From Agriotes lineatus (Eukaryota > Arthropoda > Insecta > Coleoptera > Elateridae): a stretch of DNA of 64,000 bases. Under the pieces are notes generated by a model. It was given only the letters and a program-made list of their open reading frames with translations, was not told where the DNA came from and made no database searches. How positions within the stretch are numbered: position 1 is the stretch's first letter; the number at the start of each line of letters is the position of its first letter. The stretch spans positions 1 through 64,000 of the forward strand of contig CALNHX010003656.1 in the NCBI GenBank assembly GCA_940337035.1, read 5' to 3'. Of the stretch, positions 1-9,557 are shown one piece after another. Made by a program: the position numbers and the translations under genes.

Positions 1-520
1 TGTCATTTAGCTTTCAGAAGCTAGGCAGAAGAAGTGTGAAAACAGCCATATCTTCCTTACTTGCTGCAGATTTATTGCTGTTAATACAGCCAGAAACTTG
101 TTTTCATAATCTCCTACACATTTTTTTAGTTTTCTTACTACTGCTGGTGGGAGCAACATGATTTACCGCACATCAATTTTCTTCATCAACATTTGCAGTC
201 TCCATTTCGACTTCATTATCTGCATTATCCTCCGACTCTCCATTACCATCAGGATCAATATCAGCATTTCTAGCAATGTTCAATTCTGTAATGTAAGAAC
301 AAAATTTTTTTGGCTGTAAAAATGTGTTAAAAACATTCAGTGTGACCCACCTTCTGCTCTCTGTCTGCGGGATCAAGAATTGCAAGGTATCAAAATAAAT
401 AATTTATTTTTTTCTTAGCCGGTTTTCCAGATTTTTTGACATCTTAGCTCCTTCATGAAAGTATCCTTCAAATGTGTCTTTCTTTGTAAGTTTCCCTCTG
501 CAAATAAAAAATGTGAAATT
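1..520 (-). pseudogene. Decayed MADF-BESS domain protein, C-terminal part
   Basis: Read on the minus strand. About 505-345 encodes, in pieces, the end of a MADF (Myb/SANT-like DNA-binding) domain: LKDTFMKELRCQK, then SGKPAKKK, then YFDTLQFLIPQTESRR. An acidic tail follows (rich in D/E/N, 290-173). At about 80-5 lies a BESS-like motif, SKEDMAVFTLLLPSF, then a stop, then KLND. MADF-BESS proteins are insect transcription regulators, and some MADF ORFs belong to DNA transposons. At least two frameshifts split the MADF part and a TGA sits inside the BESS motif (probably from CGA), so this is not intact. A possible acceptor (ttatttgcag) lies at about 500, so an upstream exon may have existed. The motif assignment is by recognition only, without a search. 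Confidence 0.5.
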
Positions 521-641
521 ATTTATTTAATTCCGATGATACACAAACTATTTTTATTAGTATTATTGGATGAATACAGACTTTCTTCCTCGTAAAGAAA
601 TACAGCCAAATTTTATTGTGCACTCTAAAAATTAAGATAAT

Positions 642-775
642 AGTATATTACACAACGAGAGCTGTAGGAAGCATATTACACGCGAGTTGGAAAAGTTACG
701 CACAAGCCGCGTAGCGGCGCGTGTGTAATTCCACGAGCGTGTAATTGCTCTATAGCCCGAGTTGCGTACTATACT
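642..775. repeat. Foldback element A (variable-arm hairpin family)
   Basis: The stretch folds on itself. AGTATA at 642 pairs with TATACT ending at 775, ATTACACGC pairs with GCGTGTAAT, and GTTACGCAC pairs with GTGTGTAAT. The centre is ACAAG-CCGCGTAGCGG-CGCGT. The right flank reads tactatactttttctacg, a terminus shared with copies at 25413 and 30892. No coding capacity. Confidence 0.75.
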
Positions 776-1202
776 TTTTCTACGGTCACACTCATTTCGT
801 TAAACGAAAAAGAAATATTTTATTAACTGTCAAATCATCTGTCACACCATTTTAAAAATTAGGCGGCTGCAGTCACATCCCTACACCGCTTCGTACAAAC
901 AACAGAAGCTAACTGTAACGTAATAAAAAAAATTACGTGTTAGTCATTATCATTACGTAACACTGTTTGTAACAACGAATTTACTAATCAAGTAAACAGT
1001 GCTTAATGAGCAATTTACTAATAAAGGAGTAGAAAAATAATTTTTACATTTTTACATACGTTTTTCTAACTTATTTCTTATTTAAAAAATTTTAAAATTA
1101 CCTAATCACCTTAAAGAAGCACGAGGATCAGAAACATGATGTAATTATATTTTTCTTCATTAAATTTAACAAGTAATAAAAATATAGTTCATTTACTTGA
1201 GC
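776..1202. other. AT-rich stretch, no feature seen
   Basis: AT-rich DNA with no ORF, RNA gene or repeat structure that I can support. Confidence 0.5.
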
Positions 1203-1552
1203 GATGTCACTGTCAAACTGACATTATGTTGGCACCACTGCTATTTTTCACATTTTAACAATTAAATTACTGTACAGGCTAATAAAAAACACATTATTTT
1301 TGAGGTATAGTCAAGACATTTTTTTTAAATTTGACACTGACAGTGCAGATGTCAAGTAAATGGACTATAAGTCTATGCACTTTAGTGATGTCAAAAAAGT
1401 AACTATTCATTACAAGAGTCAAATTAAAAAAAAATTCTTGACTATACCTCAAAAATAATGTTTTTTATTAAACTGTACAGTAATTTAATTGTTAAAATGT
1501 GAAAAATAGCAGTGGTGCCAACATAATGTCAGTTTGACAGTGCAGATGTCAA
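1203..1552. mobile_element. Palindromic MITE-like element, ~120-bp arms
   Basis: The left arm (about 1203-1320) reappears inverted at about 1433-1552, for example CTGACATTATGTTGGCACCA against TGGTGCCAACATAATGTCAG. The loop is about 110 bp. No ORF. The outer ends carry GATGTCA and TGACATC motifs. A target duplication is not clear. Confidence 0.75.
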
Positions 1553-2684
1553 ATGGACATAATTTCTTGAAGAAACTATTATTAACGGATATTAAAAAAA
1601 CGTGATCAGGTAGGTTGCTATCACCTGTTTTTCCATAAGGTTACTTTGAAAACAAAACAAAAGCAGGCCTCTTAATCAGGTTGTTTTAACACCTCTTTCA
1701 TTTATTAAATGCATAACAAATGCAACTCCTGATGTTACGTGTGCATAAGCCCTGAGCGCAATGCTCAATTCTCAGAAAGAAGTGAGCAATCAGTTTTGTT
1801 TGTTTATGTCAGCTTTCGCAGCTCCTCCGTGTATGAGTACTCGCCACTCCATCTGAAACCAACGGATACTCTCGCTCAACTTTCAGGTACTCGATCCGAA
1901 CTGGTTGCGACGGGCGATGGCTTTAGAATAAAAGAGTACTCGGTAACGAATACCAAGTAACGGATACTACAACGAAAAGTAACGAATAGTTATACGTACC
2001 GAAAAGTAACGAAAGTTGACATCACTAATGCACGTATTTTTTTCAGCTTATGTACTTGCAGAATACTCAGAATACCTATATTTCTTTACAAATTTGTTTC
2101 CATGCTCATGACTTGGGTTATTTTGTCACTGTATTCTTTATCGAGAATTGGTGGTTTGAACACAACACGTTGTATCTGCGAGCAGACAATTGGAGAACAT
2201 CCGCTCAATGTGTCGTAAAGTACATTCAAGTAGTGCATCACGTTTTTGTGAACAAATTGCCGGAGGTAAATAGCTAGTATGTCACCGGCGTAACAGTCCT
2301 GAAGGCTCTTATTTAGAGTTAACTGCTCAAAGTCGATCTTGCAAAGCATTTGGCACGCTTCCAAATTGTGAACTATTACTTTGTCTTTAAGTCTTCCACT
2401 CAGTCTCCCATCGTCCCGACACGAAAAACCTCGCTTCTAATATGCACACCTGCATTAATTTGGATTTTCAGTGTTTTTAGTATCGCTACTCCTCGCTCAC
2501 TTGGGTATTGTATGTGCATATGCCCTTACAATTAGTTTATTTGGTAACGCAACTTCGTCATCTTTTGATTCCTACTTCTGGTAGAAATGATTCCAAGTCT
2601 AGGCAGTTTTTTGAGCTATTATCAATCTCTTCTAACTGTTTAAATCTTTAAATGCAGAACCTGTAAGAAAAAACAACACCTTAT
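1553..2684. other. Intergenic stretch with degenerate material
   Basis: Mostly AT-rich. At about 1930-2020 the short motif gtaacgaat recurs several times with small changes, probably a decayed local tandem array. One unrecognised ORF (2086-2364, minus strand) is listed separately. Confidence 0.4.
2086..2364 (-). CDS. Unrecognised 92-codon ORF, possibly a fragment
   Basis: I do not recognise this product. It is an open minus-strand frame of 92 codons with ordinary amino-acid composition (DCYAGDILAIYLRQFV in the middle, SGCSPIVCSQIQ near the end). The DNA just upstream on the same strand, to about 2530, also reads as protein-like in a neighbouring frame (LKTLKIQINAGVHIRSEV), which suggests a frameshifted remnant of something longer. 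It may be an old transposon or gene fragment. No splice sites or start context could be confirmed. Confidence 0.2.
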   Translation of the reverse strand: MEACQMLCKIDFEQLTLNKSLQDCYAGDILAIYLRQFVHKNVMHYLNVLYDTLSGCSPIVCSQIQRVVFKPPILDKEYSDKITQVMSMETNL

Positions 2685-3258
2685 TAACCCTTTACCGCGC
2701 CGTGTGGGGTCCGGCGCCGGGCTTAGACCCGTAGAATAGTCCCACGGTATGTCCTGCCTGGCGTAAGAAGCGACCTAAAAGGACAGCACACACATTTACA
2801 CATACACCCAATAAACACATCTACACAACATGTACACGGGGGCAGGGAAGATCGGTATCTCCGTTTTTCAAGAAGTATTGAGGTGGGGCCCTGGTTGGGT
2901 TGATCTGGCAGTGGTAGCTGGCTTAGAAACCAGGTATGGCACACCTGGGCCGACGGGTAGTATAGGGGCCCACCCTTTCCTAACCAGCGTAGGGAACTGC
3001 CCTTTCAACCGTCGAAAAATCCCGTGGTATGTAGTAGTGCCAGGTGGTGCCTGGAATAGGGCCCTGCTGCGTATCTCGGGGGGCTTCGTCAGCGGCGGCC
3101 CAGACCTCCTAATCGGGACCAGCTCTGCCATGATATTTCGCGGAAACTGGTACACGGAGGACCCCAACCCCAAATCAATCACTCATACTACTTCACGCAC
3201 ACTAACACAGAACAAGTACAAACAGAAACAAAATACACACCATCCCCAAAACTTAAAT

Positions 3259-4584
3259 ATGGAAGAACAAAACATAGATTATGGTTCAAACGTGCCACAA
3301 AACCTGGAGCACCCTAGCTCCAAAAAAGTAACAGAGGAAGGCTCCGAAATAAATTCGGAGAAAGAGGAACTGCTTCTCGGGTCATCAGGCAGCGAATCCG
3401 AGGGGGAGACTAGCGTTTCCCCCATGGATAAAGCAGCTAGGGAGGCCCGTCGCAAAGAGAAGCGAAAGGAAAATAAGCGTAAGACCAGGACGCTTAAGAG
3501 GCGAGAAGAAAGGGCAAAACGGAGGGAACTGCGGGAAGGCCAGGGTCCATCGGCCCAGGCAAGCCAGGCAGAACACTCTTCACAGGAAGCGGCTGATAAG
3601 GGTCCTAGGGAAGCAAGTCCAGGCGACTCTCCAAAGAGTAGCCAGGGCCAGCAACCTAGGGGCCCATGTAAGCTGCAGAGACAGCCCTCGGGAAAAATAA
3701 GAGGTCCGGAGGCGAGGAGAGCAAAAGGGGCTGCTGCACGCAAACCCATAGAGCTCATCACGCACTCCATGGGACGAGTCAGGGTAACGGAAGGCCAACC
3801 AGGTCCTTCAGGTACCCGACCGACCATTAAGAGACCGAGGAGTGATGACACTCCCGCAGAGGCAGTGAAAAAAAGGCCAAAAAGCTTACCGAAGCAAGCA
3901 GGGAAAGCCAAGGCTTCTCATCCTTTGAGAAAAACCACGGCTAAGTCCCAGCGAGCAACGGAGCCGAAGCCGCCTAATAGGGAGAACCAGGTTGTAATCA
4001 GGTCTGACCGACCAGATGGCCAGGTTCTTCCAAAGGAAGCTGAGTCAATTAGAGCGAACATAGTTGCCGAGATGTTCAGTGCCATGGCAGGCCCCGAAGG
4101 GGGTCCCCAGGGGCCAGAACTCCGGTTTAGGAACTCAGGACTAGTGGAACCAGGCTGGTTCTTAGTCACTGCCCAGGACGACACCTCAGCAAGATGGCTG
4201 GAGGGCTGGACACCTCTCAGTGCCCAGGGAGTCACCTTTGCCCCAACAAGGGCATCGGAGGCACCATGGCCAGAAAAGGTGGGTTTCTGGCTCAGAAGCC
4301 AAGAGGAGGTTGACCTGGAAAAGCTGAGGCAGATGCTTTCCATGCAGAACCGCTCACTAAGAGTGGAGCAATGAAGGCATGTTCAGACAACAGGAGGACC
4401 AGGAGGGTGGTTCTTGACCTTCATGGTCAGCGGAGATACTGTCCGAACTCTGGAGGAGTCTGGGTGGCAGCTCTACTACCAGTTGGTTACTCTCGCAGTG
4501 CGAAGGGTGCCGACGTGGAGTGGAGCAGTCCGCCAGGACTCTTCTGAGGCCGGCGTGTCAAAGCAGGCCAAGAAGGACAACTGA
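3259..4584 (+). pseudogene. LINE ORF1 protein, one in-frame stop
   Basis: ORF1 of the element is a nucleic-acid-binding, RNP-forming protein. The frame starts at ATG 3259 (aaatATGG context). The same frame stays open upstream to an ATG at 2830, inside the leader. Residues about 56-95 are extremely basic and charged (KEKRKENKRKTRTLKRREER), probably coiled coil. Next comes a long P/G/Q/K-rich linker, then a folded-looking C-terminal part from about residue 255. A TGA at 4372-4374 interrupts the frame, which then continues open for 69 codons (GGPGGWFLTFMVSGDTVRTL) to TGA 4582-4584, 35 bp before ORF2. The stop replaces what looks like a Trp codon. No CCHC zinc knuckle is seen. Confidence 0.8.
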
Positions 4585-4619
4585 AAGGACCACAGCCCCC
4601 GCACCATTAACTCCCCATA

Positions 4620-7600
4620 ATGGATTTACTGCGGGTAAGTCAGATCAATCTTCAGCACAGTAGGGGCGCTACGGCAGAGCTGATGAGCGCCCTAACTGGC
4701 AGGAGAGAAATAGTCTTCATTCAAGAACCGTATGTTTACAGGAACAAGGTCAGGGTACTGAGGATGGCCAACTACGATGTAGTGGTTGGCGAGGAAGTAA
4801 ACGATCGACCCAGGACCTGTATCATAGTGTCCAGGGATCTCAGCATGGTACCACTACTGCAGTTGGGAACCAAGGACCTCACTGCAGCGGTTCTGGAGTA
4901 TCAGGTAGGTGGTAGAAACCATAAGGTAGTAGTAGGAAGCGCCTATTTTCCCTCGGATGACGCACGTATACCTACGGAGGAATTCGAACGCTTAATATCG
5001 TTTGCGAGAGATAAAGGTCTTCCGGTAATTGTCGGATGTGACGCCAATGCACATCATACGGTGTGGGGGAGCTCAGACATTAACCCTCGGGGCGAAACCC
5101 TACTAGAATATTTGGCGTCCACGGATCTTGAGATAATGAACAAAGGTACAGAGCCCACTTTTGTCAATAGCATCCGAAAGGAGGTAATTGACATTACAGT
5201 GGCCTCTAGATGTTTTTCAATCAATATTGAAAACTGGAAAGTGACGTCGGATATCGTGACATCTGATCATCGTATGATCAAAATGGAAATGAATTCCGAC
5301 AAGCCTCTGGAAATTCCCTACCGGAACCCCAGGGCAACAGACTGGGAAAGCTATCGTTCCAATCTCGTTCGCCAAGGAGGCCAACCAGAGGAAGGTATAT
5401 GCACAAAAGAACAATTAAGTAAAGACGTAGAGCAACTGGCAAGTAAAATTGTCTCAGCTTATGAGGAGGCTTGTCCTCTCAGGGAGGCTCGAGTTCGTAG
5501 GGTACCATGGTGGACCGGCACTCTAGCCGATCTGCGCAAGGAATCCAGGCGAATCTTTAATCGAGCTATCAGAGAAGGGACACAGGCCTCATGGGACAAT
5601 TTCAAAATGGCCAGGAATAGGTTTAAAAATGAGTTAAGGCGCAGCAAAAGATCTAGCTGGCAGAAATACTGTGCAGAGTTAAACTCAGTATCAGACTCTG
5701 CTAGACTGATGAAAATCTTAAGCCGCGAAACTAGTCAAACAGTAGGAGCGCTAAAAAAGGCCGATGGGATGTGGACAACCTCCAGAGAGGAGTCGTTACA
5801 ACACCTCCTGAAAGTCCACTTTCCAGGAGACGGCGCCATCCAGTTAGCACCCATAGCGGAACAGGAACCAGTTCCTATAGAGAACTGGCAGTTCGCTGAG
5901 GGAATTATAACGAAAGGTGCAGTCACATGGACAGTACAGGAGTTTGATCCCTTTAAGTCGCCGGGGCCAGATGGGATCTTTCCAGCATTGCTTCAGAAAG
6001 GCCTGGATATCCTTCTTCCGCATATAGTAAGGGTATATAGGGCCAGCGTAGCAATGGGATGGGTTCCAGAACAGTGGAAGGCAGCCAGAGTGGTCTTTAT
6101 TCCCAAGACGGGAAGGGAGGACTACACAACTGCCAAACCATTTAGGCCCATTAGTCTTACCTCTTTTCTTTTAAAGACCTTGGAAAGGATCATTGATAGC
6201 GGTAAGGGTAATAAGAACACACCCATTCCACAGGAATCAGCACGCATACAGACGTGGAAAATCGACCGAAACTGCACTCCACGCTGTCGTGCGCAAGGTC
6301 GAAAGGGCACTACACTATAAGGAAGTGGCCCTTGCAGTACTTTTTGACATTGAAGGCGCATTTGACAAGGCAAGAACGGCTACAATATGTCAAGCCTTAC
6401 AGGCCAGGGAAACCCCTCCCGTTCTGGTCAGTTGGGTGAGAACAGCACTGGAGCAAAGAACCGTGACAGCAAACCTAGGGGACTGTTCAGTGAGGGTCAG
6501 GGTGACGGGAGGTTGCCCGCAAAGCAGTTGCCTCTCACCTCACCTGTGGTGTCTTATAATGGACGGTCTACTGGGATGCCTAACGGAAGAGGGCTTCTAT
6601 GCACAAGCATACGCAGACGATGGACTGGTACTTGTTACTGGCAGGTTCCTAAACATCGTTTGCGATAGAATGCAGGTAGCTTGCAGGATTATTGAAAGAT
6701 GGTGTGAAGAGAAAGGTCTGTCGGTAAACCCACTAAAGACTGAGATCATTCTCTTCACAAAAAGACGAAAACTTCAGGGTCTGAGGATACCCATTATGTA
6801 CGGAAGACCACTTGCATTAGTGCAAGAGGTCAAGTACCTGGGGGTAATCCTCGACAGCAAATTAAGTTGGAGGTTGCATGTCGACAGGACGGTGAAGAAG
6901 TCGACAACGACCTTATGGCAGTTGCGCAGAGTTATAGGCAAGAACTGGGGGATAAACCCCAAGATTCTGCACTGGCTCTACACATTGGTAGTAAGGCCAA
7001 GAGTTCAGTACGGCTCAGTGGTCTAGTGGCCTAGTGTAGAGCGCCCCAGTATTTCCGTAAGATTGGCAAAGGTCCAACGACTAGCCTGTCTCGGAATTAC
7101 AGGGGCAATGAGGAAAACCCCAACAGCCGCACTGGAGGTAATATTGGGACTCCCGGGCCTCGACACTTGGATAAAGAGAGAGGCCATGGCTACCCACCTC
7201 AGAATGCAGGATACGGGGCTATGGAATGACCAAGGAGTTCGCACGGGCCATGCCGACATGGCTGCTAGAGAAATACCTCTATCAGCCTACAGGGTAACCG
7301 AAGCAGAGGACCGGCTAAGGTTAGAAAAAGGATTCTCTCTCACTATCCCAACAAGGGAACAGTGGGAGCAAAAAAGGGTTAAGTTCCAGTCGAATGCCTT
7401 GATATGCTACACGGATGGTTCTCAAGTGGCGGAAAGGCAATCCTCTGGAGCAGGAATTTATATGGAAGGCCGGGGGGTGCAAGAAAGCTATGCTTTAGGA
7501 AGATTCACCACGGTATTCCAAGCAGAAGTTTATGCCATCCTATCGGTGGCAACAAGGAACGAGGTTAGGATATCCCCAGAGCAAAAAATTTATATTTGCT

Positions 7601-8276
7601 CCGACAGCCAAGCCGCACTAAAAGCAATCTTCTCAGCCAGGACAAGATCAGCTCTTGTCCAGGAATGTGGAGATGCTTTAGCCGAATTGGCAAGGAAAAA
7701 GGACGTCGAGCTCATCTGGGTCCCGGGACACACGGGGGTCCAAGGCAACGAGAAGGCGGACGAACTAGCCAAACTTGGAGCCGGGGAAACTTGTTTTGGA
7801 CCGGAACCTTTTTTGGGTATAACAAGGCAGCAGGTCTCAGCAGCCCTAACCGGGTGGGCCTACAAGACCAGCGAGGAAAAGTGGAAAGGATGCAGGGGCT
7901 GTCGTCAGGCAAAGTACCATATAGCGGGATTTGATTCAAAGAAATCGGTCTGGCTAATGGGAAGGAGCCGAAGAACCACAAATCTTTTGATAGGCATCTT
8001 GACAGGCCACTGTAAACTAAAGAGACACCTAACACTGATAGGAGTAGAAGAAGATCCCATCTGCCCAAGATGTGGGAGGGACGAGGAAACGTCCTTTCAC
8101 TACTTGAATGCGAAGCGTACCAGCGACTGAGGTATAGAACCTTTGGAGCACCTACGCTTCGAATGGCAGAGTTGAACTCCCTATCCTGGACCGAAATTCT
8201 GATCTTCATTAGAAAATCAGGAAGGTTTAAGCAGGGAGAAGAGCCCATCGAAGAGGACGATAATGAAGGCGGTTGA
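4620..8276 (+). pseudogene. LINE ORF2: AP endonuclease, reverse transcriptase, RNase H
   Basis: ORF2 starts at ATG 4620. The endonuclease occupies residues 1-220 with QEPY, CDANAHHTVWGS and TSDHR. The RT follows: SPGPDGIFP, ARVVFIPK, PFRPISLTSF, HAYRRGKSTET, VLFDIEGAFDKA, then AYADD at about 6610. RNase H lies at about 7395-7790 with YTDGS, QAEVYA, SDSQAA and HTGVQGNEKADE, so all catalytic acids are present. A C-terminal CPRCGRDEETSFHYL zinc-knuckle start follows. Lesions: a 1-nt frameshift at about 6190-6205, a TAG at 7024-7026 where Trp is expected, and a small indel at about 8100-8112 just before the last zinc Cys. The usual PQG of the RT is changed (GCPQSSCLSP). Repaired length would be about 1,220 aa. 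Confidence 0.95.
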
Positions 8277-8376
8277 GGGGATGGCATGGGGTTGGCAAAA
8301 AGGGCCTATGGTGGCCTACTTGCTAGACTTCGGTCTCCTCACAACTACTACTACTACTACTACTAACCCTTTACCG

Positions 8377-9185
8377 TTTGAATTCGCTCACCGTATCCAC
8401 CATTACTATTCAGTCGAGTGAAACATAAAACTTGGTTTTAAACAAATATCCTTTGCAGTTTTACTTCTACCAAAAAAGAAATAAGATTTTGGCGGTTTTT
8501 CTGATAATGATAATTAAGGTTGGAAATTAAAACTTTATAATTGCAATGAAGTTAGCAATTTTCAACATAGTAGGCCTAGATTGCCCGCCTAAACTAAAAA
8601 ATAGGGTGCGGTCACCACACCACTTGTAAAAATTTTATTTTGCATTTTTTTCAAAAACTATACTCCTTAGAATAAAACTGTTTTTACAAAAGTTATAGAC
8701 AATTACGTAATATATAACACTTTTTATAAAAAATCCCATTATTAAGTTTAAGAGTCTGAGAATATTATTTTAAAACAATTGAATTTTTCGTTTTTTTTTC
8801 AAAAACTATATTTCTTACAAAAAAAGCTTTTTAAACAAAAGTTGTAGATAATTGCATAATATATGATCATCTGCAGGAACATTTTATTTTTATCAAATAA
8901 AATAAAAATTCCCCGAAAAAAGATGAGTGGAGTACTAATTGCGGTTGGCCAATTTTAACCAAGATTTACTGGGATCTCCGAATTTGTATTAAAAACGTAT
9001 ACATATATGGATTTTTATATCAATCGATTAAACATAAACAGATTCACAAACTGAAAGACTCGCAGTTTGACAGATAGACATCACTTCAAAAACCACTTTT
9101 TCTGAATCCGAAGACACGAAAACTAATATTTCCGCCAAAATGTCGAGTTCGGAAAAAATAGTGATTAATATACTTTATTTGGTAA
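8377..9185. repeat. AT-rich spacer with a two-copy imperfect repeat
   Basis: At about 8645-8720 and 8805-8872 the same ~70-bp sequence appears twice in direct orientation (ttcaaaaactata ... acaaaagttatagacaatta, then ttcaaaaactata ... acaaaagttgtagataattg). The rest is AT-rich with no ORF or recognised element. Confidence 0.5.
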
Positions 9186-9557
9186 AAATTCAGTATACGG
9201 TCCGGGAAATTGCGCATGATCAAACATCTAACTGTCATGCATGAATGTGATCAGCGGTTCCAAAAAAATCTTGGGTGCAATCAATTAAAAAAATATATCA
9301 AAGACTGCAAGTAACCTAAACAGCCTAGAACGATACACAGCATTTTATGGGAATTCAAATTAAAAACGATCAAAGGTTGTAACTAACCAAAACAAGCTAG
9401 AATGATATATAGCATCTTATGGAGCAAAAAAAACACCGTGCAAGGTCGGTGGCTTGTTTGGAACCATTGCTTCATCATGTTGGCGCAAATTTAACTAAGC
9501 CTGAGACCAATAAGATCTGGCGAACATGCGCAATAGACCGGACCGTGTACTGAATTT
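9186..9557. mobile_element. MITE with ~33-bp terminal inverted repeats
   Basis: AAATTCAGTATACGGTCCGG at 9186 is matched, inverted, by CCGGACCGTGTACTGAATTT ending at 9557, and both arms continue inward to a shared GCGCATG/CATGCGC. Two related copies of ggttgtaactaacc-type sequence lie inside. 372 bp, no ORF. Confidence 0.7.

Larger units (their letters stand above)
2685..8376 (+). mobile_element. Near full-length non-LTR retrotransposon (I/R1-type, with RNase H)
   Basis: The element lies between two copies of the 13-bp target duplication TAACCCTTTACCG (2685-2697 and 8364-8376). It has a GC-rich 5' leader, ORF1, ORF2 with endonuclease, reverse transcriptase and RNase H, and a short microsatellite tail of ACT/CTA units (about 8343-8363) instead of poly(A). 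Endonuclease plus RNase H plus a simple-repeat tail fits the I/LOA/R1 group; the clade is inferred. An intact TSD and mostly open frames point to a fairly recent insertion, but four lesions make this copy non-autonomous. Confidence 0.93.

Noticed and set aside
3279..3911. 210-codon minus-strand ORF opposite LINE ORF1
   Set aside because: Shadow of the GC-rich, charged ORF1; Ser/Leu-rich composition is the complement of the Lys/Arg/Glu-rich sense frame.
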